A stretch of DNA of 64,000 bases, taken from positions 4,636,501-4,700,500 of the forward strand of contig NZ_CP121473.1 in the NCBI RefSeq assembly GCF_033954455.1, given 5' to 3'. Every line of letters starts with the position of its first letter. Position 1 is the first letter of the stretch. A program made the position numbers and the translations under genes. Below are positions 21,287 to 29,545 of the stretch, piece after piece. Under the pieces are notes generated by a model. That model did no database searches and had not been told where the DNA came from. It was given only the letters and a program-made list of their open reading frames with translations. The DNA is from Thiorhodovibrio litoralis. Lineage in GTDB: Bacteria; Pseudomonadota; Gammaproteobacteria; Chromatiales; Chromatiaceae.

Positions 21287-22381
21287 TCAGCCTCCCGTTA
21301 TCCGCATCGCCTGAGTGATCTCATCGGCCTCGAAATCCTTGAGCGTCGGGCCGGATTCACCCTGCTCAACCATGATCTCGAGCAAATTGAGCAGATTGCG
21401 CGCATAGAAGGCGCTGGCGTCGGCCGCGACCATCGACGGGTAATTGGTGTATCCGATCAGATGCACCCCTTGGTGGTCAATGACCTGATCCGGCAGGGTC
21501 AGTTTGCAGTTGCCGCCATTGGCGGCGGCCAGGTCGACGATGACTGAGCCGGGGCGCATGCGCTCGACCACCTCGGCAGTAATCAACTCGGGCGCCGGAC
21601 GGCATGGGATCAGCGCGGTGGTGATGATGACCTGGGCTTTGGCCAGCTCATCGGCCAGCGCTTGCTGCTGACGCGCCTTGGCCTCATCGGAAAGCTCCTT
21701 GGCATAGCCGCCCTCGCCGGAACCTTCCTCACCGATGTCAAGCTCGATAGGCTTGGCGCCGAGCGACTGGATTTGTTCCTTGGTTTCCGGGCGCACATCA
21801 TAGGCATGGACGTCGGCGCCAAGACGCCGCGCGGTGGCGATGGCTTGCAGGCCGGCCACACCAGCGCCCAAAACCACCAGACGCGCGGGCTTGGCTGAGC
21901 CGGCGGCGGTCATCATCGGCGGCAGGAAGCGGCCGTAGTGCGCGGCGGCCTCGATCACGGCGCGATAGCCGGCAATGTTGCTTTGCGAGGAGAGCGCGTC
22001 CATCGACTGGGCACGCGAGATGCGCGGGATGCGTTCCATCGCGAGCAGATTGACTCCGCGCGAGACCGTGGCCCGGGTCAGATCGTCTTCACCGCAGCTT
22101 TCAATCAGGCTAATCAGAGTGGTGCCTGGTTGCAAACGCTCGGCCTCCTCGGCACTGGGGCGGCGTACCTTCAGCACCAGTTCGGCCGCGAAGCATTGCT
22201 CCGTGCTGACGATTTCAGCACCGGCCTCGCGATACGCCGCGTCCGGATAGCTGGCAGCGGCACCAGCGTTCTGCTCGATTAGCACCGAAAAGCCTTTGCC
22301 GACGAGTTTCTTGACGACATCCGGCGTGCTGGCGACGCGTTTCTCGCCAGCGAGAGTCTCGGCTGGAATCCCGATTTTCAT
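21287..22381 (-). CDS. pntAA: NAD(P) transhydrogenase NAD-binding subunit alpha (part 1)
   Basis: The 364-residue soluble domain binds NAD(H) and transfers hydride to PntB-bound NADP. Features include MKIGIPAETLAGEKRVASTP at the N-terminus, the RQD-loop equivalent region PRISRAQSMDALSSQSNIAG, and the Rossmann motif VVLGAGVAGLQAIATARRLG. A conserved C-terminal segment (TNYPSMVAADASAFYARNLL) is intact. The gene would continue directly to pntAB in other genomes. Here hicB starts 2 bp after its stop, and pntAB is pushed about 450 bp downstream. It is the first gene of the operon, preceded by a 325-bp intergenic region. Confidence 0.96.
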   Translation of the reverse strand: MKIGIPAETLAGEKRVASTPDVVKKLVGKGFSVLIEQNAGAAASYPDAAYREAGAEIVSTEQCFAAELVLKVRRPSAEEAERLQPGTTLISLIESCGEDDLTRATVSRGVNLLAMERIPRISRAQSMDALSSQSNIAGYRAVIEAAAHYGRFLPPMMTAAGSAKPARLVVLGAGVAGLQAIATARRLGADVHAYDVRPETKEQIQSLGAKPIELDIGEEGSGEGGYAKELSDEAKARQQQALADELAKAQVIITTALIPCRPAPELITAEVVERMRPGSVIVDLAAANGGNCKLTLPDQVIDHQGVHLIGYTNYPSMVAADASAFYARNLLNLLEIMVEQGESGPTLKDFEADEITQAMRITGG

Positions 22382-22706
22382 AGGTAGTTTTGGTTCCCTT
22401 GTCTCACGGTGGCTGGAATCCGAGGGAATTCAGCGTTCGTCGCGCATGGCGCATGGCGTCTCAGTTCAGTCTCGGATCGACCAAGCCCCGGGAGGCGCTA
22501 AACAAAAATCCGCGCATTATCCGCCCTGACTGCTTTGATCTCAACCCGGCGGAGCTAGCAGCCAGATCTGGCCGCCAAACCTGACCAACAGTTCTGGCCG
22601 CCAAACCTTGCTAGCCGACAACTCTGGCCGACAACTCTGGCCGGCAGACCCAGCCGGCGATCGGGCGGGTCATCTGGCCAGTCCATCATCCGTAGACCAG
22701 CGCAGA
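22382..22706. other. Intergenic region with short tandem repeats, 325 bp
   Basis: The region lies between the pntAA start and the glgA stop, so the pnt promoter should be in its left part. The right part holds the short direct repeats listed separately. No coding frame is credible. Confidence 0.5.
22567..22640. repeat. Two families of short direct repeats
   Basis: TCTGGCCGCCAAACCT occurs at 22567-22582 and 22593-22608 (26-bp spacing). CCGACAACTCTGG occurs twice in tandem at 22615-22627 and 22628-22640. They share a TCTGGCC core. They could be slipped-strand duplications or binding-site clusters. Confidence 0.75.
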
Positions 22707-24914
22707 TCAGTACTCGCGAATAAAATCGTAGATGTTCAGGTAGTCCTGCCCGGGATGATTCCAGGAATAGTCGCAACGCATGGCGTTCTTGATCAATTCA
22801 CGGAAATGCTCGGGATAGCCGTAGTAACAGGCGAGGGCACGACCGAGCGCTGACTCGAGCCCGGGGGCGTCGTAGTTGTCGAAACAATAGCCGTTGCGCT
22901 CGTGCAACGGGCGCTCCGAGTGATCCTTATCGAACACAGTGTCCGCCAACCCGCCGACGGTGCGCACGACAGGAATGGTGCCGTAGCGCAGACTGATCAA
23001 CTGCGTCAGGCCGCAGGGCTCGAACTGACTCGGCACCAGCATGATATCGGCACCGGCGTAGATCAGATGCGCCAGGTCCTCGTCGAAGCCGATTTCGAGA
23101 TGGCAGTCAGGGCTATCATTCAGCATGTGCTTCAAGCCCCAGAAATCATTGTTGATGCCATGATCTGGACTGGAGCCAAGCAGCACGAACTGGGCGCCGC
23201 GTTCAAGCGCATAGAAAATGGCATGACGCACCAGCTCAAGGCCCTTCTGCGGGTCCAGACGTCCAATAAAGGCCACCATCGGCTTTTCGTTATCCGCCAG
23301 CATCAAGCGGTGACGTAGCGCTCGCTTGTTATCGTACTTACCGTCGAGTGTGTCGATGTTATAGCGCACCGGAATATGGTGGTCGATTTCCGGATTCCAG
23401 ACGTCGTAGTCGATCCCATTGACCACCCCACCATACTTCATGTGATGGGTATGCAGCGTGGGCTCGAGCCCAAAGCCCTGTCCCTGGTCTTTTGTCTCGA
23501 ACGCATAGCGTGGAGAGACGGTGGTGACGAAGTTCGAATAGACCACACCACCCTTGAGCAGGTTGATCGCATTGGGATAGCGCTGATCGCCTAAGCGCGC
23601 GTGATCCAAAAACCGCTCCGGCTGGTGCAAACCGGTCGCGCCCAGCAGCTCGCTGCCGGTAACGCCCTGATGCTTGAAGTTATGAATGGTCAGGCAGGCA
23701 CGCGGATGCGTCATGCCAAGCTGCTGATAGAACTCGTATAAAAACACCGGTACCAGCGCGGTTTGCCAGTCATGGCAATGGATGATGTCCGGGTGCTTGC
23801 CGGACTGCCACAAAAACTCAATCGCCGCGCGCGAGAAAAAGGCATAGCGCAGAATGTCGTCTTTGAAGCCGTAGATGCTGCCGCGATTGAAAAAATTGTC
23901 GGGCGAATGGGGCTCGATGAAAAAGCATTTGCGTGAATGCACAAAGCCAAAATAGACCGTGCAATGGACGGCTCCACCGTACCAGGGCACCCAGAGGTCA
24001 TTAAAGACCTGGTGCAGTTCATAGATGTGGTCATAACGCAGACAGTCGTATTTCGGCAGTATGACCTCGACATGGTTACCGCGGATGGCAAGCTCGCGGC
24101 TCAAGCCGAACACCACATCAGCTAGCCCACCCACCTTGGCCACCGGCGCCATCTCAGGCGCGATATGCACGATAAAAAGACTCGGGCGCGGCGGATAATA
24201 GGGCGCTGGTGCTTCGGCTGCCGGTTCTGGGGCCGGCTCTGGGACCAATTCTGGAGCTGTTTCCGGAACCGGTTCTGGCGCCGGCTCTGGAGCTGTTTCC
24301 GGGGCCATGTCCGCGGCTGGCTCTGCGACTGGGTCCGACTCCGGGCGCGACGTCTGTTCTGATTTCGTCTCCGGAGCAGATTCGGGCGTCGATTTGGCTG
24401 CATCAGGGCGGTCCCCGCCCTCCAGATCCAAGCCGCGAGCAGATGCCTGCCCGCTCGCCTGTTCCTTCACCGGTCCCTTCACCGGTCCCTTCGCCGGTCC
24501 CTTCGCCGGTTCCTTCACTGGCCCCTTCGCCGGTTCCTTCACTGGCCCCTTCACCGGTTCCTTCACTGGCCCCTTCACCGGTTCCTTCACCGGTTCTGCC
24601 TTAGCCGCATGGGTTGCAGCAGGAGTATCAGCAGTTTTTTCGGCACCTGAATTGGCCTCAGCGCCTGGCGCGATGCGAGTTCCGCTCGCGGACTCTGCCT
24701 TGTGGTCCTCCTGTTTGGGCGCTTTTCCCACTTGGGCAGATGGTTGTCCTGCCGCCTTGGTGCTGGCCGCAGCTTGGGGCTCGGCACTGGTTGCCGCCTT
24801 GGTATCGCGATCACCCGGCGGCTGGCCCGTTGCCGGGGTGGCTTTGCCCGTGCTTTTGGCGCGCGTGGCCGGAGACCGAGTGGCTGGAGACTTGGAGCTC
24901 GCCCTTCTTGCCAT
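22707..24914 (-). CDS. glgA: Glycogen synthase with a long repetitive N-terminal extension
   Basis: The core (about 24190 to 22707) transfers glucose from ADP-glucose to glycogen. It shows the N-terminal sugar-nucleotide motif AKVGGLADVV, HCHDWQTALVP, FIGRLDPQKGLELV and VPSQFEPCGLTQLI. Details such as HSPDNFFNRGSIYGFKDD resemble the GlgA2/plant starch synthase III-IV type. Before the core are about 240 residues of disordered sequence: Ala/Lys/Ser-rich, then eleven four-residue units [EG]-P-[VA]-K, then Glu-Pro repeats. The ATG at 24914 is chosen because its leader has an AGGA-like site and the start lies after the glgB stop. An ATG at 25079 would add 55 residues and overlap glgB. It forms a glgB-glgA operon. 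Confidence 0.92.
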   Translation of the reverse strand: MARRASSKSPATRSPATRAKSTGKATPATGQPPGDRDTKAATSAEPQAAASTKAAGQPSAQVGKAPKQEDHKAESASGTRIAPGAEANSGAEKTADTPAATHAAKAEPVKEPVKGPVKEPVKGPVKEPAKGPVKEPAKGPAKGPVKGPVKEQASGQASARGLDLEGGDRPDAAKSTPESAPETKSEQTSRPESDPVAEPAADMAPETAPEPAPEPVPETAPELVPEPAPEPAAEAPAPYYPPRPSLFIVHIAPEMAPVAKVGGLADVVFGLSRELAIRGNHVEVILPKYDCLRYDHIYELHQVFNDLWVPWYGGAVHCTVYFGFVHSRKCFFIEPHSPDNFFNRGSIYGFKDDILRYAFFSRAAIEFLWQSGKHPDIIHCHDWQTALVPVFLYEFYQQLGMTHPRACLTIHNFKHQGVTGSELLGATGLHQPERFLDHARLGDQRYPNAINLLKGGVVYSNFVTTVSPRYAFETKDQGQGFGLEPTLHTHHMKYGGVVNGIDYDVWNPEIDHHIPVRYNIDTLDGKYDNKRALRHRLMLADNEKPMVAFIGRLDPQKGLELVRHAIFYALERGAQFVLLGSSPDHGINNDFWGLKHMLNDSPDCHLEIGFDEDLAHLIYAGADIMLVPSQFEPCGLTQLISLRYGTIPVVRTVGGLADTVFDKDHSERPLHERNGYCFDNYDAPGLESALGRALACYYGYPEHFRELIKNAMRCDYSWNHPGQDYLNIYDFIREY
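24468..24600 (-). repeat. 12-bp tandem repeat coding for [EG]P[VA]K units in glgA
   Basis: About eleven copies of a 12-bp unit resembling CCGGTCCCTTCA encode alternating E-P-V-K and G-P-V-K. Units vary at one or two bases, so the array is not a fresh duplication. It makes a Lys/Pro-rich, probably extended segment. Confidence 0.85.
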
Positions 24915-25032
24915 GACTGCTGTCCTGAATGTCTTGCCTGAATGTTTTGTATCTGTCGCAATAACCGCGGGCGCGCTGATTGCACCCCGTTCATCCGCAG
25001 GCCGCCCTTTGCGGTGTCGAGACGGCGTCGGA

Positions 25033-27324
25033 TCAGTCCGGCTTCTCGGTTGCCAAAGTCGCGCCGGCTCCCGCGTCATCGGCCGGCGACTCGGGCTGCA
25101 GGATAAGACCGGCCAGCGGTGGCAGAGACACCACCAGCGAGGCGGGGCGATTCATCCATGGCGTGGCCTCGGCTTGCAGGGGCTCGGTCGCGTCCCAGTA
25201 GCCCGACCCGCCAAAATCCGGTGCGTCCGAGTTAAACAGAAGCCGATAGCGCCCGAGCGTCGGCACCCCGATACGGTAATGCTCACGCGGCACTGGCGTG
25301 AAGTTTAACGCGACCACCAGATGCTCGGCCCCCGGGTCCTTCGGCTCCCCGCCGCTCTTGCGCTGATAGATGAGCACCGAGTTCTCGGCATCATGGCAGT
25401 CGATCCATTCAAAACCCTGCCAGTCAAAGTCCTGGCTGTGCAACGGAGCATGCTCGAGATAAAGCCGATTGAGCGTGCGGATCTGATCCTGAATGCCCCG
25501 ATGGGGCGGATATTCGAGCACATACCAGTCGGCCATGCGGGTGCAATCCCACTCCTCGCCCTGGGCGAACTCGCAGCCCTGGAACAGCAGCTTCTTGCCT
25601 GGGTGGGTGTACATATAGGTATAGAGCAGGCGCAGATTGGCGAAGCGCTGCCACTCGTCCCCCGGCATGCGATAGAGCAGCGAGCGCTTGCCATGCGTCA
25701 CTTCATCGTGCGAGAAGGGCAGCAGGAAGTTTTCGGTGAACGCATAGAGCATGCTGAAGGTCAGGCTGTCCTGATGGTACTTGCGATGCACCGGGTCCTC
25801 GCCAAAATAGCGCAGGGTGTCGTTCATCCAGCCCATATTCCATTTCAGATCGAAACCCAGGCCGCCTAAGTAGGTCGGGCGCGTCACCTGCGGCCAGGAG
25901 GTCGACTCCTCGGCCATGACGAGCGCACCGGGCACCTGCTTGTGGGTGATCTCGTTTAACTGGCGCAGAAAGTCGATCGCCTCCAGATTCTCCCGCCCGC
26001 CGTGGCGGTTCGGCACCCATTCCGTGCGCGAGTAGTCGAGATACAGCATGGAGGCGACGGCATCCACCCGCAGGCCGTCGATGTGATATTCCTCGAGCCA
26101 AAACAGCGCGCTGGAGATGAGAAAATTCCTCACCTCGTTGCGGCCGAAATTAAAGATCAGCGTCGACCAGTCCAGGTGCTCGCCGAGGCGCGGGTCTTCG
26201 TGCTCGAACAGCGCGGTGCCGTCAAAGCGCGCCAGCGCATGGGCGTCTTTGGGGAAATGCGCCGGCACCCAGTCGAGAATCACGCCGATACCGTTGGCAT
26301 GGCAGTGGTCGACAAACCAGCGGAAGTCGTCCGGCGTGCCAAAGCGGCTGGTCGGCGCGTAATAGCCGGTGCATTGGTACCCCCAGGAAAGATCGAAGGG
26401 GTGCTCGGTGATGGGCAGCAGCTCAATGTAGTTAAAGCCCAGATCCTTGACATGATCGACCAGCCGGCGCGCGAGCTCACGATAATTGAGCAGCTCGCCA
26501 TCGTCGCCGCGCTGCCAGGAGCCCAGGTGAACCTCATAGATGGCCATGGGCGCATGCTGCCAGTCGTGCTCGCTGCGACGCGCGATCCAGTCCTTGTCCT
26601 GCCAGTCGAAGGTATCAGGCGCCGTCACCACCGAGGCGTTCTGCGGGCGCAGCTCGAAAGAGCGTCCGTAAGGATCGGCCTTCAGCCCGATGGACCCATC
26701 GCGCCCGCGGACCTCAAACTTGTAAAGCTCCCCGGCGGCTAACCCCGGGATGAACAGCTCCCAGACGCCGTTACCATGCACCCGCATCGGATGGCGGCGC
26801 CCGTCCCATTGGTTGAAGTTGCCGGCGACACTGACGCGCTCGGCATTGGGTGCCCAGACCGCAAAAAGCACACCCGACACATCATCGACCTGGTGCTCGC
26901 GCGCGCCAAGCATCCGGTAGGCGTGCCAATGACGGCCCTCGCCATACAGGTGCAGGTCAAAGTCCGGCAACTGATGCGGGAAGCAATAAGGATCGTAGCC
27001 TTGGTGTTCGGCGGCTTGCGAGGATGCTGCGACGGCATCCGCGCTTGACTCGTCTGTGTCGGCTCCCGTCGGGCGCGCATGCCAGGCGAGCTGATACCGC
27101 TCGGGAACATAGCTTGACGGCCCGGCCCACACGAACAGGTCAGTCCCCTCGATGCGGGTCATGGGCTGATTGCAGTCGACAATGCGCACGGTCTCCGCAC
27201 CAGGCAAAAATGCGCGCACCACCACACCATCGGCGCAGGGATGACGCCCGAGTACGCTAAAGGGATCGGCGTGCCGAGCATCGAGAATCAAACGCAGTGA
27301 GTCGGTCAGTTCAAGGTGATTCAT
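25033..27324 (-). CDS. glgB: 1,4-alpha-glucan branching enzyme GlgB
   Basis: GlgB creates alpha-1,6 branches in glycogen. The 763-residue protein has two N-terminal carbohydrate-binding beta domains ([29 protein letters not shown]), then the GH13 catalytic barrel. The catalytic nucleophile Asp lies in [16 protein letters not shown], the acid Glu in VMAEEST, and the third carboxylate in [10 protein letters not shown]. The all-beta C-terminal domain is present. An N-terminal Asp/Glu/Ala insertion near residues 90-110 is slightly longer than usual. It is the first gene of the glgB-glgA operon and diverges from prpE. Confidence 0.96.
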   Translation of the reverse strand: MNHLELTDSLRLILDARHADPFSVLGRHPCADGVVVRAFLPGAETVRIVDCNQPMTRIEGTDLFVWAGPSSYVPERYQLAWHARPTGADTDESSADAVAASSQAAEHQGYDPYCFPHQLPDFDLHLYGEGRHWHAYRMLGAREHQVDDVSGVLFAVWAPNAERVSVAGNFNQWDGRRHPMRVHGNGVWELFIPGLAAGELYKFEVRGRDGSIGLKADPYGRSFELRPQNASVVTAPDTFDWQDKDWIARRSEHDWQHAPMAIYEVHLGSWQRGDDGELLNYRELARRLVDHVKDLGFNYIELLPITEHPFDLSWGYQCTGYYAPTSRFGTPDDFRWFVDHCHANGIGVILDWVPAHFPKDAHALARFDGTALFEHEDPRLGEHLDWSTLIFNFGRNEVRNFLISSALFWLEEYHIDGLRVDAVASMLYLDYSRTEWVPNRHGGRENLEAIDFLRQLNEITHKQVPGALVMAEESTSWPQVTRPTYLGGLGFDLKWNMGWMNDTLRYFGEDPVHRKYHQDSLTFSMLYAFTENFLLPFSHDEVTHGKRSLLYRMPGDEWQRFANLRLLYTYMYTHPGKKLLFQGCEFAQGEEWDCTRMADWYVLEYPPHRGIQDQIRTLNRLYLEHAPLHSQDFDWQGFEWIDCHDAENSVLIYQRKSGGEPKDPGAEHLVVALNFTPVPREHYRIGVPTLGRYRLLFNSDAPDFGGSGYWDATEPLQAEATPWMNRPASLVVSLPPLAGLILQPESPADDAGAGATLATEKPD

Positions 27325-27596
27325 CCTGAGAAAACCTGTTTTCTGTCGGCCGCGCGGTACGCGTTCCGGGGTGAAGGGGTTGCGCCGCGGGCCAGGTTGA
27401 ACTGGTCCGTTGCGGCGCTGCGCATCCTTTGCGTTGGTATTTCCATTATGCGGGATTCGCCCGCGAAAACCGAAGACAAATCTGCACTCGCTGCAATGTT
27501 TTGCCCTCTCGGCCCGATTGGGCTAAGGTCCCGCGCACAACAATAGCAGCCGCCAGCTTAGAGCCGGTGGCCGGCATCCACGAGGAGGATCAAACA

Positions 27597-29498
27597 TTGA
27601 ACTATCAGCAAACCTACACGGCCGCCGCTCAAGACCCCGAGCGCTTCTGGGGCGAGGCCGCGGCAGCCATTGACTGGGACCAGCCTTGGGAGCGGGTGCT
27701 TGATGACAGCAACCCGCCCTTCTACCGCTGGTTTGCCGGCGGCATGCTGAACACCTGTTACAACGCCGTCGACCGCCATGTCGCGGCCGGCCGCGGCGAG
27801 CAAGCGGCCATCATCTACGATAGCCCGGTTGCCAATACCAAAGATCGCATCAGTTATGCCGAACTACAGGACCGGGTCGCGCGCTGCGCGGGCATGCTGC
27901 AGGATCTCGGCGTCGCCCAAGGCGACCGGGTGATCATCTACATGCCCATGGTGCCAGAAACCGTCATCGGCATGCTCGCCTGCGCGCGCATCGGCGCCGT
28001 GCATTCGGTGGTTTTCGGCGGCTTCTCCGCCCGCGAACTGGCCACTCGCATCGACGACGCCAAGCCGAAGGTGATTCTTGCCGGCTCCTGCGGCATCGAG
28101 CCTAGCCGCATCGTTGCCTACAAGCCTCTGCTTGATGCCGCCATCGAATCGAGCAGCCACAAGCCCGAGCATTGTGTCATCTTGCAGCGAGATCAAGGCC
28201 GCGGCGAACTGCTGCCGGGTCGAGACCTGGACTGGATGGAGGCCGTCGCCGCTGCCAGCCCAGCTGAGTGCGTGTCGGTAAAGGCGACCGATCCGCTCTA
28301 CATTCTCTATACCTCCGGCACCACTGGTGTGCCCAAAGGCGTGGTCCGCGACAACGGCGGCCATGCAGTGGCCTTGTGCTGGAGCATGCGCCATGTCTAT
28401 GGCGCGCAGCCTGGCGAGGTCTACTGGGCTGCGTCCGATGTCGGCTGGGTCGTCGGGCACTCCTACATTGTCTATGCGCCCCTGCTGAATGGTTCCACCA
28501 CCGTGCTCTATGAGGGCAAGCCGGTCGGCACCCCGGATGCCGGCGCCTTCTGGCGCGTCATCGATGAATATGGCGTCTCGCTGCTCTTTACCGCCCCGAC
28601 CGCCTTCCGCGCCATCAAACGCGACGACCCGGATGCGAAGCATCTCGAGCGCTACCGGATGGATAAATTTCGCGCGCTCTTCCTCGCCGGTGAGCGCTGC
28701 GACCCGAATACGCTCGAGTGGGCGCAAGAAAAGCTCAAGGTGCCGGTCGTCGATCACTGGTGGCAGACCGAAACCGGCTGGGCCATCGCCGCAAACTGCC
28801 TTGGCATCGAACAACTCCCGGTCAAGCCCGGCTCGCCCACCAAACCGGTCCCCGGCTTTAACGTGCAAGTGCTCGATGACGAAGGCACGCCAGTTGCGCC
28901 AGATACCATCGGGCGCATCATGATCCGGCTGCCCCTGCCGCCCGGCTGCCTGCCAACCCTGTGGGGCGATGACGAGCGCTTTGTGCAGTCCTATCTCTCC
29001 GCGCAGCCCGGCTATTATCTGAGCGGCGATGCGGGCTACTTTGACGAAGACGGCTATCTGTTCGTGATGAGCCGGATCGACGACATCATCAATGTCGCCG
29101 GTCACCGCCTCTCGACCGGCGCCATCGAAGGCGTGCTGGCCAATCATCCCGCAGTGGCTGAATGCGCCGTCATCGGTGCCGCCGACACCCTGAAGGGCGA
29201 ACTGCCGGTCGGCTTGGTGGTGCTCAAAACCGGCATCGACACCGCCCCTGAGACGCTAAAAACCGAGCTGATCGCCTTGGTGCGAGACCAGATCGGCCCA
29301 GTCGCCGCCTTCAAGAGCGTCATCATCGTCGAGCGTCTGCCCAAAACCCGCTCAGGCAAAATCCTGCGCGGCACCATGAAGAGCATCGCCGACGGTACCC
29401 CCTATCGCCAACCCGCCACCATCGATGACCCGGCCATCCTCGGCGAGGTCGAGCAGGCGCTGCACGACAGTGGCTATGGAGGCTCAGCGCCAGGCTGA
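27597..29498 (+). CDS. prpE: Propionyl-CoA synthetase (acetyl-CoA synthetase-like)
   Basis: The enzyme activates propionate (or a related short acid) to its CoA ester via an acyl-AMP. It shows YTSGTTGVPKGVVRDNGGHA (P-loop), WWQTETGWAI and SGDAGYFDEDGYLFVMSR, and the catalytic lysine near the C-terminus in KTRSGKILRGTMK. NGG after the P-loop and the overall sequence fit PrpE rather than Acs. I chose the TTG at 27597 because GAGGAGG lies 7 bp upstream and the protein then has 633 residues, as PrpE usually does. The open frame extends further upstream without family similarity. No methylcitrate genes are nearby, so the physiological substrate is uncertain. Confidence 0.9.
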   Translation: MNYQQTYTAAAQDPERFWGEAAAAIDWDQPWERVLDDSNPPFYRWFAGGMLNTCYNAVDRHVAAGRGEQAAIIYDSPVANTKDRISYAELQDRVARCAGMLQDLGVAQGDRVIIYMPMVPETVIGMLACARIGAVHSVVFGGFSARELATRIDDAKPKVILAGSCGIEPSRIVAYKPLLDAAIESSSHKPEHCVILQRDQGRGELLPGRDLDWMEAVAAASPAECVSVKATDPLYILYTSGTTGVPKGVVRDNGGHAVALCWSMRHVYGAQPGEVYWAASDVGWVVGHSYIVYAPLLNGSTTVLYEGKPVGTPDAGAFWRVIDEYGVSLLFTAPTAFRAIKRDDPDAKHLERYRMDKFRALFLAGERCDPNTLEWAQEKLKVPVVDHWWQTETGWAIAANCLGIEQLPVKPGSPTKPVPGFNVQVLDDEGTPVAPDTIGRIMIRLPLPPGCLPTLWGDDERFVQSYLSAQPGYYLSGDAGYFDEDGYLFVMSRIDDIINVAGHRLSTGAIEGVLANHPAVAECAVIGAADTLKGELPVGLVVLKTGIDTAPETLKTELIALVRDQIGPVAAFKSVIIVERLPKTRSGKILRGTMKSIADGTPYRQPATIDDPAILGEVEQALHDSGYGGSAPG

Positions 29499-29545
29499 GA
29501 AGCCTGGCGATCGATCCACGATTTGATTAAAGTCCCGAGGTTCTG

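Noticed and set aside
20550-22381. Frameshift or rearranged pnt operon
   Set aside because: All three pnt subunits are full length with complete motifs. The hicBA insertion leaves reading frames intact, so it is an insertion, not damage.
27864-29147. 427-residue minus-strand ORF inside prpE
   Set aside because: It mirrors the prpE codons (GC-rich third positions) and has no recognisable domain; prpE has a strong ribosome binding site and all family motifs.
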